Below are positions 1-5,016 of a stretch of DNA of 5,016 nucleotides, in pieces. The notes beneath the pieces are model-generated. The model was not told the origin of the DNA, ran no database searches, and saw nothing but the letters and a program-made list of their open reading frames with translations. The DNA is from Candidatus Omnitrophota bacterium. Lineage in GTDB: Bacteria; Omnitrophota; JAUWXU01. The stretch lies in NCBI GenBank assembly GCA_030616145.1, contig JAUWXU010000054.1, forward strand, positions 1-5,016, given 5' to 3'. How positions within the stretch are numbered: position 1 is the stretch's first letter; every line of letters starts with the position of its first letter. The translations under genes and the position numbers were made by a program.

Positions 1-585
1 GATTATCCAAGCATCTGTAAATATATTGACCTGCCGATCCAACATATTAATGACAAAATCTTAAAGATGATGGGAAGAAGAATGTATAAAAAAGAGATTT
101 TAAATCTGATAACCAAGCTCAGAAAAGATATTCCCGGGCTGGCAATTCGGACTACTCTGATAGTTGGTTTTCCCGGTGAAAGCGAAAAACAGTTTAAAGA
201 ACTGTTGGATTTTATGAATGAAGTGAAGTTTGAAAGGCTGGGGGTTTTTATCTATTCCCAGGAAGAAGGGACGCCGGCCAGCAGTTTTCCTGACCAGATT
301 TCCCTTGCCAAAAAAAAGGAACGCCTTGACAGGGCGATGAGTTTGCAGCAGGACATCTCTGCTACTATTAACCGGCGTCTTTTAGGCAGAAGGATGGAGG
401 TTTTGGTTGATGAAATAAATACCACTGAGCCAGATCTGGTTATTGGCCGTTCCCGTTCAGATGCGCCGGAGGTGGATGGGCAGATTTTTGTAACGACAGG
501 AAGAAGAGGCATTAAACCCGGAGATTTTTTGCAGGTTAAAATAAAAGACACCTACGAATATGATCTGGTAGGCGAGGAATTATGA
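1..585 (+). CDS. rimO: Ribosomal protein S12 methylthiotransferase RimO, C-terminal part (5' truncated by window)
   Basis: RimO is a cytoplasmic radical-SAM enzyme that methylthiolates a conserved aspartate of ribosomal protein S12. The frame is open from base 1, giving 194 codons here; the N-terminal UPF0004 domain and the CxxxCxxC cluster motif lie off the left edge. Visible are the end of the radical-SAM barrel (YIDLPIQHINDKILKMMGR near residues 8-26; RTTLIVGFPGE at 50-60) and a C-terminal TRAM-type domain from about residue 127. RimO rather than MiaB or MtaB is indicated by ERLGVFIYSQEEGTPAS (78-94) and by GRSRSDAPEVDG (149-160), the usual RimO GRS-DAPE-DG signature; this assignment is from family knowledge. 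The internal ATG at 67 is not the start because the conserved barrel sequence continues upstream of it. The stop overlaps the pgsA start as ATGA, so coupled translation is likely. Confidence 0.93.
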   Translation, partial: DYPSICKYIDLPIQHINDKILKMMGRRMYKKEILNLITKLRKDIPGLAIRTTLIVGFPGESEKQFKELLDFMNEVKFERLGVFIYSQEEGTPASSFPDQISLAKKKERLDRAMSLQQDISATINRRLLGRRMEVLVDEINTTEPDLVIGRSRSDAPEVDGQIFVTTGRRGIKPGDFLQVKIKDTYEYDLVGEEL

Positions 586-1169
586 ACTTGCCCAATAAAT
601 TGACCGCATTACGTATTATTTTGACGTTTGTTTTTATATTTTTTCTGTTCTCAGAATGGTTCTTCGCTAAATATTTTGCGTTGTTAATCTTTATCCTTGC
701 CTGCCTGAGCGATTATTACGACGGCTATATTGCCAGGAAAAGAGGTTTGATCTCTAACTTTGGAAAACTGATGGACCCGGTGGCTGACAAGATATTGTTG
801 ATTGCCGCATTTTTGGCCTTTGTCGCACTGAAGATTGTGCCGCTCTGGATGGTGGTTGTGATAATTTTTCGGGAAGTTGGCATCACCGGCATGAGATTGG
901 TGATGATGTCCAAGGGAAGCGTATTGGCAGCTGGAAAATGGGGTAAGTATAAGACAGTCAGCCAGATGCTGACCATATTCTTCATTCTGATTTTTCTGGC
1001 GCTTAAAGAAACCCTGCTAAAATATTCTCAGGGCTGGAATTTATCCTGCGAGGTTTTATCCAGACAGATTATATTCATCCTGATGTTGATTACGGTAATC
1101 CTAACACTTATTTCCGGATTTTTATGTCTCTGGCGAAATAGGAGATTATTCAATGCGAACTATTATTAA
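582..1169 (+). CDS. pgsA: CDP-diacylglycerol--glycerol-3-phosphate 3-phosphatidyltransferase
   Basis: PgsA is an inner-membrane enzyme that transfers a phosphatidyl group from CDP-diacylglycerol to glycerol 3-phosphate, giving phosphatidylglycerophosphate, the committed step of anionic phospholipid synthesis. The 195-residue product has the complete CDP-alcohol phosphotransferase motif DxxDGxxARx8GxxxDxxxD: D44, D47, G48, A51, R52, G61, D65, D69. These aspartates bind the metals and catalyse transfer in the family. The start MNLPNKLTALRI is typical of PgsA and favours this subfamily over phosphatidylserine or cardiolipin synthases. Hydrophobic segments lie near residues 7-25, 30-43, 71-97, 127-145 and 162-183. 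The start ATG overlaps the rimO stop (ATGA) and has GAGGA at 574-578 just upstream. Its 3' end overlaps pgpA, the next enzyme of the pathway, by 17 bases. Confidence 0.95.
   Translation: MNLPNKLTALRIILTFVFIFFLFSEWFFAKYFALLIFILACLSDYYDGYIARKRGLISNFGKLMDPVADKILLIAAFLAFVALKIVPLWMVVVIIFREVGITGMRLVMMSKGSVLAAGKWGKYKTVSQMLTIFFILIFLALKETLLKYSQGWNLSCEVLSRQIIFILMLITVILTLISGFLCLWRNRRLFNANYY
1140..1144 (+). promoter_or_regulatory. Shine-Dalgarno for pgpA inside the pgsA coding region
   Basis: AGGAG lies 8 bases before the ATG at 1153. This well-placed site supports the start that makes pgpA overlap the end of pgsA by 17 bases, so the overlap is probably real and not an over-extended start. Confidence 0.7.
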
Positions 1170-1602
1170 ATTAATATCTTCCTGTTTTTTCCTGGGGTAT
1201 TTTCCGTTTATGTCAGGGACGATAGCATCTCTTGCCGGAGTAGGGTTATATCTCTTGATCAAAGACAATCACGCTATTTATGTCGTATTAACCCTGATTA
1301 TAATAATTCTCGGCTTTTTGACCTGCGGAAAGGCAGAAGATATCTTCGGAAAAAAGGATTCCCGAAAGATAGTTATTGATGAATTGGCCGGGATGTTGAT
1401 TGCGTTGTATCTTTTGCCCTTTAGATTATCGTATCTAATAGTAGCCTTTATCATCTTTCGGATTCTGGATATATTAAAACCTTATCCCTTAAGAAGGATT
1501 GAAAATTTAAAGGGCGGTTGTGGAGTAATGCTGGATGATATTGGGGCGGCAGTCTACACCAATATTATAATGCAAATAATTGTGAGATATTTTATCAAAT
1601 GA
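1153..1602 (+). CDS. pgpA: Phosphatidylglycerophosphatase A
   Basis: PgpA removes the terminal phosphate of phosphatidylglycerophosphate to give phosphatidylglycerol, the step directly after PgsA. The 149-residue membrane protein matches PgpA along its length: an SGT turn near residues 21-23 (family P-x-PGT), GKKDSRKIVIDELAG at 66-80, FRILDILKPYP at 102-112, and GGCGVMLDDIGA at 121-132. Conserved acidic residues D69, D76, E77, D106, D128 and D129 are present; those of the IVIDE and DD blocks are the likely Mg-binding catalytic residues in this family. Hydrophobic segments lie near 26-36, 42-57, 79-102 and 131-147. The length is close to that of other PgpA proteins. Its stop overlaps the next start as ATGA. 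Adjacency of pgsA and pgpA puts two consecutive reactions in one coupled unit. Confidence 0.93.
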   Translation: MRTIIKLISSCFFLGYFPFMSGTIASLAGVGLYLLIKDNHAIYVVLTLIIIILGFLTCGKAEDIFGKKDSRKIVIDELAGMLIALYLLPFRLSYLIVAFIIFRILDILKPYPLRRIENLKGGCGVMLDDIGAAVYTNIIMQIIVRYFIK

Positions 1603-2369
1603 AAATCAAAGTTTATTTTCTGATAGCCTTTTTGTTATTTTTGCTTAGCGGTTGTGCAGAGAGAGGTAATTCTGCCGTTTTTTATGTCTCCAAGGTGATA
1701 GACGGTGATACCATCCAGTTGTCTAATGACAGGCATGTCCGCTATATTGGCATAGATACCCCTGAGGTTAGAGAAAAAAAGGGTGGAGAGTGGGTATATA
1801 ACCCGGAAGAGTATGCTGTTGAGGCAAAAGAATTTAATAGAAAATTAGTGGAGGGTAAAGAGGTAAGGCTTGAGTTTGACGTAGTCCGGTCCGATAAATA
1901 CAAAAGATGGCTAGCTTACGTGTTTATAGACGACAAGATGGTCAATGAAGAACTTCTCCGGGGAGGTTATGCCACCCTCTATACCTACCCGCCCAATGTG
2001 AAGTACACGGATAGGTTTGTGGCTGCCCAGCAAGAAGCGCGCCAGGGAAAAAGAGGATTATGGAAGGTTTATGAAACTATTAGCCCTGAACAGGCTGGCC
2101 GGCACATCGGAGAATTTGCTACTGTAAGGGGATTGGTGGTGAGTACCTATCAGTCTCCCAAGGTCACCTTTTTAAACTTTGGAGATAATTGGCGGGAAGA
2201 TTTTACAGCAGTAATCTTTACCTCAAACCTAAATCAGTTTAAAAGGCTAGGGATAGAGCCGGTTAGTTATTATAAGGATAGGCAAGTAGAAGTTGTAGGT
2301 AAGATAAAATTTTATAATGGGCCGGAGATAATTATTAACCATCCTTCCCAGATAAGGGTAGCAGAGTAA
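1599..2369 (+). CDS. Thermonuclease-family (SNase-like) lipoprotein with C-terminal OB-like domain
   Basis: This is a probable Ca-dependent nuclease anchored to the membrane outside the cytoplasm. Residues 1-18 are a lipoprotein signal with lipobox LSGC, C19 being the predicted lipidated cysteine. Residues about 27-155 are a staphylococcal-nuclease domain. Aligned by eye to S. aureus nuclease, the metal ligands and catalytic residues are all kept: D37 (D21), R48 (R35), D53 (D40), T54 (T41), E56 (E43) and R103 (R87), within VIDGDT, VRYIGIDTPE and SDKYKRWLAYV. Residues about 165-256 form a second beta-rich segment (ATVRGLVVSTYQSPKVTFLNFG; DFTAVIF; QVEVVGKIKFYNGPEIII) that looks like an OB-fold nucleic-acid-binding domain; this is inferred from pattern. 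The start overlaps the pgpA stop (ATGA) with only a weak upstream GAGA, so coupling is likely. The substrate and biological role are unknown; nutrient scavenging is one option. Confidence 0.88.
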   Translation: MKIKVYFLIAFLLFLLSGCAERGNSAVFYVSKVIDGDTIQLSNDRHVRYIGIDTPEVREKKGGEWVYNPEEYAVEAKEFNRKLVEGKEVRLEFDVVRSDKYKRWLAYVFIDDKMVNEELLRGGYATLYTYPPNVKYTDRFVAAQQEARQGKRGLWKVYETISPEQAGRHIGEFATVRGLVVSTYQSPKVTFLNFGDNWREDFTAVIFTSNLNQFKRLGIEPVSYYKDRQVEVVGKIKFYNGPEIIINHPSQIRVAE

Positions 2370-2731
2370 TGGATAAAGACAGAAGATTTTTTTGGCTCTG
2401 GAGTTCCTTAATCATCTATATGGCATTTATGTGGTTTCTTTCCTCACAGAGCGGGGACGAAATTCAGATGCCGCCAATTCCTTTTTTGGATAAGATGCTT
2501 CATTTTCTGGAATATCTTATCTTTGGATTCCTTGTGGCAAGGGTAATTTCGCTGCCGGAAGGGAGAAAGAGCAGAATTAGGCTGTTCGGTTCGGTTGTAA
2601 TTATTGCCCTGATCTGGGGGGCTATTGATGAATTACATCAATCATTTGTTCCCTTGCGCGACGCCAATCTTTTTGATTTAATTACTGATTGTATCGGAGC
2701 AGGTGCAGGCCAGTTCTTTTGCAAATTATAA
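2369..2731 (+). CDS. VanZ-like family small membrane protein
   Basis: This 120-residue integral membrane protein has VanZ-family hallmarks. They are SSQSG at 25-29, DKMLHFLEYLIFG at 41-53 (family DKxxHFxxY) and IDELHQSFVPLRDANLFDLITDCIGAGAG at 86-114 (family DExHQxFxPxRxxxxxDxxxDxxGxxxG). Four hydrophobic segments lie at about 8-24, 43-61, 72-86 and 101-118. The family is named for VanZ of teicoplanin resistance, but most members, including stand-alone ones like this, have no established function, and nothing here indicates glycopeptide resistance. The ATG shares its A with the preceding stop (TAATG), with AAGGG at 2354-2358 as a rather distant ribosome site. The stop codon shares its last base with the next gene in the same way. 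Confidence 0.85.
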   Translation: MDKDRRFFWLWSSLIIYMAFMWFLSSQSGDEIQMPPIPFLDKMLHFLEYLIFGFLVARVISLPEGRKSRIRLFGSVVIIALIWGAIDELHQSFVPLRDANLFDLITDCIGAGAGQFFCKL

Positions 2732-3474
2732 TGAAAAGAATCAAATCATTACTTTTAGGATTTATTACGGGTTTATTCAGTGCAGGATTAGGGATTGGTG
2801 GAGGAATATGCCTGGTGCCCGGCTTAATGTTTCTGGTGGGTTATGGGATAAAGAAGGCCATGGGCACTTCTTTGATAGCGATAGTTCCTGCCGCTTTTGT
2901 CGGAATAATTGCGCATTATATTATTCAGCCCGGCAATGTCAAGCTGGTTATCGCCTTATTTGTTATTATTGGTTCGATTACTGGCGCAAGATTCGGTGCG
3001 GCCCTGATAAATAAGATAAGCAGTGAGAAATTAAGCAAGCTATTTGCCTTACTGCTCTTGTTTGTAGGCCTGAGATTGATCGGAATAATCAGAATGCCGA
3101 TTGAACCGCTCTCGACAGGTGCTATTTATCCTTGGTTGGTTGTCCTTGGCCTGGCCAGCGGTTTGGTTTCGGCCCTGTTCGGTATCGGCGGAGGGATAAT
3201 AACAGTTCCGGTATTGTATTTGTTCTTTGGATTAACAATGCTCCAGACCATCAATACTTCACTGGTGGTTGTTCTATTCACTACCTTTGCCGGATCGATA
3301 TTCCACAGGAAATTCAATAACATAGATATTGGGTTAATAAAATTTTTAGTCCCCGCAGCACTGGTCGGAGCAGTTATCGGCGCCATTGTCGCGAATCTTC
3401 TGCCGGCAGATACCTTAAAGATTATTCTTGGAGTTATTGTGGTTTTGTGTTCAATCAGATTTTGGAGAAGGTAG
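2731..3474 (+). CDS. TauE/SafE-family (sulfite exporter-like) membrane permease
   Basis: This 247-residue polytopic membrane protein is of the TauE/SafE (DUF81) family, whose studied members move small organic or sulfur-containing anions; the substrate here cannot be read from sequence. It shows the family's internal duplication: LLLGFITGLFSAGLGIGGG (7-25) with P30 and NTS-like GTS (45-47) is repeated as VVLGLASGLVSALFGIGGG (137-155) with P160 and NTS (175-177). The GIGGG turns at 21-25 and 151-155 are typical. Hydrophobic helices fill nearly the whole chain. The in-frame TTG at 2689 would add 14 polar residues lying inside the vanZ-like gene. The ATG at 2731 is preferred because the protein then begins MKRIKSLLLGF, as homologues do, and the ATG overlaps the previous stop as TAATG. 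No Shine-Dalgarno sits at normal spacing, so initiation probably depends on coupling. Confidence 0.87.
   Translation: MKRIKSLLLGFITGLFSAGLGIGGGICLVPGLMFLVGYGIKKAMGTSLIAIVPAAFVGIIAHYIIQPGNVKLVIALFVIIGSITGARFGAALINKISSEKLSKLFALLLLFVGLRLIGIIRMPIEPLSTGAIYPWLVVLGLASGLVSALFGIGGGIITVPVLYLFFGLTMLQTINTSLVVVLFTTFAGSIFHRKFNNIDIGLIKFLVPAALVGAVIGAIVANLLPADTLKIILGVIVVLCSIRFWRR
3464..3467 (+). promoter_or_regulatory. Shine-Dalgarno for the secreted FG-GAP-like protein
   Basis: GGAG lies 7 bases before the ATG at 3475, within the last codons of the upstream permease gene. It supports that ATG, which directly follows the upstream TAG. Confidence 0.6.
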
Positions 3475-4140
3475 ATGGTGAAAGTGAAATTTTTAGTTGT
3501 GACAGTTCTGTTGCTTTTTATCCCCTTTGTTGTCTATGCAGAGGGAGCAGTCAAATATCCTCCGCTTAAATTGAAGTTAGATGGTAACAAGATTAGTTTG
3601 ATGCAGGGATATAACATCTATACTTACCCTTCTCAAAGAGGAGGATTTGCCGGAATAAAGAAGGTTCTGCAGGAGGATTTGACTGGTGACGGCAAAGATG
3701 AATATATTCTTGCTGTTCAGTTGGAAAGTGGCAGTCCGCCGGCAAAGTCTCCCTATGGTGTTGTCTTGATTTGTGGACAAAGAGATAATGATTTAGACAT
3801 CCAGTATCAGATGATTACCGGAAGCCACTCCCCGGATTTCGACCTCGTTGATCTCAATAAAGATGAGATAAAAGATGTAATTGCCAGTGGAATTAATTTT
3901 CCCAGATGGTCTCATCTTAAGATTGTAAGCTGGCAGGACGGCAACTATGTCCTGCTTTGGGACAAAGGGGGTGATGATACTATAGTCAGCCAGATTTTTG
4001 AAATAAATGAGAACGGAGATGCCCAGATCAGAGTAGGGAGACCTTCTTATCAGTATACAACAACTACGACCTATTGGTTTGATAACAAAACGTGGAAGAT
4101 CTGGGTTTGGGATGGAGAAAGTTTCGTTTTAGAGGAATAA
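3475..4140 (+). CDS. Secreted protein with FG-GAP/VCBS-like acidic motifs, function unknown
   Basis: I do not recognise a named family for this 221-residue protein. It begins with a Sec signal peptide (K3, K5, hydrophobic core 6-20, predicted cleavage after VYA at 20-22), so the mature chain is exported. No lipobox cysteine is present. The mature part holds three repeated acidic turns: DLTGDGKDEYILA (68-80), DLNKDEIKDVIASG (126-139) and a weaker EINENGDAQIRVG (176-188). The first two match the DxxxDxxxD calcium-loop pattern of FG-GAP/VCBS beta-propeller blades and have a following hydrophobic strand. They are spaced about 50-58 residues apart, as successive blades are. The C-terminus is rich in W and T (TTTTTYWFDNKTWKIWVW, 195-212). 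The start directly abuts the permease stop, so it is probably the last gene of the train. A role in calcium or ligand binding outside the membrane is inference. Confidence 0.75.
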   Translation: MVKVKFLVVTVLLLFIPFVVYAEGAVKYPPLKLKLDGNKISLMQGYNIYTYPSQRGGFAGIKKVLQEDLTGDGKDEYILAVQLESGSPPAKSPYGVVLICGQRDNDLDIQYQMITGSHSPDFDLVDLNKDEIKDVIASGINFPRWSHLKIVSWQDGNYVLLWDKGGDDTIVSQIFEINENGDAQIRVGRPSYQYTTTTTYWFDNKTWKIWVWDGESFVLEE

Positions 4141-4177
4141 GCGCTGATTAAAAGATACGGATTAGCACTGATTGATT
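4141..4177 (+). other. Left half of the only intergenic gap, with short repeated GATT words
   Basis: The bases between the preceding stop and the octamer array hold related words: CTGATTA (4144-4150), CGGATTA (4158-4164) and CTGATTG (4168-4174). GCGCTGATT (4141-4149) and GCACTGATT (4165-4173) differ at one base. No stem with a T-run is present, so I see no intrinsic terminator, and no promoter with both boxes. The region looks like degenerate intergenic repeat material continuing into the array at 4178. Confidence 0.4.
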
Positions 4178-4217
4178 GGTTAGCGGGTTAACCGGCGAAC
4201 AGGCTAACCGGCAAACA
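4178..4217 (+). repeat. Degenerate 8-bp tandem repeat, five units (consensus GGYNAACM)
   Basis: Five consecutive octamers in perfect register are GGTTAGCG (4178), GGTTAACC (4186), GGCGAACA (4194), GGCTAACC (4202) and GGCAAACA (4210). GG at positions 1-2, A at 5 and C at 7 are invariant. The last base alternates C/A in units 2-5, giving a 16-bp higher-order repeat (4186-4201 and 4202-4217) identical at 14 of 16 bases. Because the unit GGTTAACC is palindromic, the array also yields an inverted pair, GGTTAGC (4178-4184) with GCTAACC (4203-4209). The array ends 7 bases before the cupin gene's Shine-Dalgarno. Its function is unknown; options are a dispersed intergenic repeat, a protein-binding site or a slippage-derived microsatellite. 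Confidence 0.75.
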
Positions 4218-4224
4218 TATAATC

Positions 4225-4230
4225 AGGAGG
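4225..4230 (+). promoter_or_regulatory. Strong Shine-Dalgarno deciding the cupin start
   Basis: AGGAGG followed by GAG sits 5 bases before the ATG at 4236. It selects this ATG over an in-frame TTG at 4176, which lies in the repeat region and would add 20 residues unlike the cupin family. Confidence 0.85.
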
Positions 4231-4235
4231 GAGTT

Positions 4236-4511
4236 ATGCCGAAAATAAAAGTTGAAAAGGTCTCTGAACAGAAACTTAAAGAAATGGATATCTTTTCCTG
4301 GCCTATTTGGGACAAAGAGGTCTCCCGTTTTGACTGGCACTATGACGAGACAGAAATGTGTTATCTCCTCAAAGGAAAGGTTACCGTAGAAACGAAAGAC
4401 GGAGAGAAGGTCAATTTTGGTGCGGGTGATTTTGTTACCTTTCCCCAGGGGTTGGATTGCGTATGGGATATAACCGAACCGGTGAAAAAACATTATAGTT
4501 TTTCAGATTAA
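4236..4511 (+). CDS. Small single-domain cupin protein (cupin_3/DUF861-like)
   Basis: This 91-residue protein is essentially one cupin barrel. Its pattern matches the DUF861/ureidoglycine-aminohydrolase-like cupins: W34-H35-Y36-D37-E38-T39-E40-M-C-Y-L-L-K-G47 at motif 1, K-D-G56, FGAGDFVTFPQG at 61-72, then CVWDITEPVKKHYSF at 75-89. Of the usual metal ligands, motif 1 offers H35, E38 and E40. Motif 2, which often supplies a histidine, has D74/C75/W77 in that area, so metal binding and catalysis are doubtful. Stand-alone members of this group generally have no assigned reaction, and none is assigned here. It has no signal peptide and is probably cytoplasmic. It is separated from the upstream train by the repeat-bearing gap and lies 21 bases before greA, with no terminator between them, so the two may be co-transcribed. 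Confidence 0.83.
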   Translation: MPKIKVEKVSEQKLKEMDIFSWPIWDKEVSRFDWHYDETEMCYLLKGKVTVETKDGEKVNFGAGDFVTFPQGLDCVWDITEPVKKHYSFSD

Positions 4512-4522
4512 CAGTTGTCTTA

Positions 4523-4527
4523 AGAGG
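4523..4527 (+). promoter_or_regulatory. Shine-Dalgarno supporting the GTG start of greA
   Basis: AGAGG lies 5 bases before GTG at 4533. There is no in-frame ATG near the conserved GreA N-terminus, so this site together with the family alignment sets the start. Confidence 0.7.
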
Positions 4528-4532
4528 TAAGA

Positions 4533-5016
4533 GTGAGTGCAAAGAATATCTACTTGACCGCCGAAGGTCATGAAAGGCTGTTGGAAGAGCTCAAATTTCT
4601 AAAGACAGTTCGACGCAGAGAACTCTCCCGGGAGATAGGGATAGCCCGGAGCCACGGCGACATAAGCGAAAATGCCGAATATGACGCAGCCAAGGAGGCC
4701 CAGGCCTTTAATGAGAAAAAGATTGCCGAGTTGGAAGAAAGATTATCCCGCGCGCAGATACTCGATGACACCAAGATTGCTAAAGACAAGGTATTGCTGG
4801 GTGCAATGGTTAAATTGAAAGACCTTGATTCGGGGGAAGAACTTCAATATACCCTCCTATCCGAATTAGAGGCCGATTTTAGCCGGGGTAAGATTTCTAT
4901 AACCTCGCCGGTAGGAAAGGCATTACTGGGGCATAAACAGGGTGAGATTGTTGAAATAAAGGTTCCGGCAGGGGCATTAAAGTATAAAATATTAAAGATA
5001 TCCAGAGGGACCCGAT
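4533..5016 (+). CDS. greA: Transcription elongation factor GreA (3' edge at window end)
   Basis: GreA enters the secondary channel of stalled, backtracked RNA polymerase and promotes cleavage of the extruded RNA 3' end so that elongation can resume. Translated from GTG, 161 codons are visible. Residues about 9-78 form the N-terminal coiled coil (EGHERLLEELKFLKTVRRRE at 11-30). Its tip SHGDISENAEYDAA (40-53) carries the acidic pair D43 and E46, equivalent to D41 and E44 of E. coli GreA. Residues about 85-160 are the FKBP-like C-terminal domain, with VKLKDLDSGEELQYTLLS (93-110) and ISITSPVGKALLGHKQGE (121-138). Family members are usually about 158 residues, so the gene is probably complete apart from the stop codon, whose first T may be base 5016. 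An ATG-less start escapes simple ATG-only searches; no in-frame stop occurs in the visible part. Confidence 0.95.
   Translation, partial: MSAKNIYLTAEGHERLLEELKFLKTVRRRELSREIGIARSHGDISENAEYDAAKEAQAFNEKKIAELEERLSRAQILDDTKIAKDKVLLGAMVKLKDLDSGEELQYTLLSELEADFSRGKISITSPVGKALLGHKQGEIVEIKVPAGALKYKILKISRGTR

Noticed and set aside
252..551. 99-codon open frame on the - strand over rimO
   Set aside because: It lies wholly antisense to conserved RimO coding sequence and shows no domain or ribosome site.
2689..2730. TTG start adding 14 residues to the TauE-like permease
   Set aside because: The extension is polar, overlaps the VanZ-like coding region and precedes a typical family N-terminus at ATG 2731.
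2369..2731. Reading the VanZ-like gene as a glycopeptide resistance determinant
   Set aside because: No vanA/B/H/X/R/S-type genes are nearby, and most VanZ-like proteins are unrelated to resistance.
4178..4209. Inverted repeat GGTTAGC / GCTAACC as a terminator or hairpin
   Set aside because: The stem is only 7 bp with an 18-base loop and no following T-run, and it is a by-product of the palindromic repeat unit in the tandem array.
4218..4223. Perfect TATAAT, a possible -10 box, just after the octamer array
   Set aside because: Transcription from it would start at about 4229-4231, inside the AGGAGG ribosome site for the cupin gene, and no TTGACA-like -35 lies 16-18 bases upstream. It is more likely chance AT sequence.
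4452..4474. TTGGAT and TATAAC as a greA promoter inside the cupin gene
   Set aside because: The two boxes are separated by only 11 bases, too short for a sigma-70-type promoter.
4188..4493. 101-codon open frame on the - strand over the cupin gene
   Set aside because: It is antisense to a gene with a recognisable family and a strong ribosome site; the translated product resembles no known domain and has no start signals.

Overview
The window is a compact stretch of bacterial chromosome, moderately AT-rich, with every supportable gene on the + strand. It shows no mobile element, RNA gene or CRISPR array. The bacterial markers are RimO, PgsA, PgpA, GreA and a lipobox lipoprotein. The taxon cannot be fixed from sequence alone. 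The rimO-pgsA-pgpA order, dense start/stop overlaps and short degenerate intergenic repeats are in keeping with an uncultured candidate-phylum bacterium such as Omnitrophota. That is a low-confidence impression, not a determination.

Positions 1-4140 form one head-to-tail gene train with no intergenic gap. It contains the C-terminal part of rimO (ribosomal protein S12 methylthiotransferase), then pgsA and pgpA, the two consecutive enzymes that make phosphatidylglycerol from CDP-diacylglycerol and glycerol 3-phosphate. These are followed by a thermonuclease-family lipoprotein with an extra C-terminal OB-like domain, a small VanZ-like membrane protein, a TauE/SafE-type membrane transporter, and a secreted protein with FG-GAP-like acidic motifs. 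Junctions are ATGA (rimO/pgsA and pgpA/nuclease), a 17-base overlap (pgsA/pgpA), TAATG (nuclease/vanZ-like and vanZ-like/tauE-like) and direct abutment (tauE-like/FG-GAP-like). This strongly suggests co-transcription and translational coupling. Apart from the phospholipid pair, most products act at the membrane or outside it.

Positions 4141-4235 are the only real intergenic gap. They contain a degenerate tandem array of five 8-bp units (4178-4217) immediately before a strong Shine-Dalgarno. After it come a 91-residue single-domain cupin (4236-4511) and greA (from 4533), which runs off the right edge and is probably complete except for its stop codon. No convincing promoter or rho-independent terminator was found anywhere.

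No clear previously undescribed system is evident. The most notable items are the octamer array, the nuclease-OB lipoprotein inside a phospholipid-synthesis operon, and the unidentified secreted FG-GAP-like protein.
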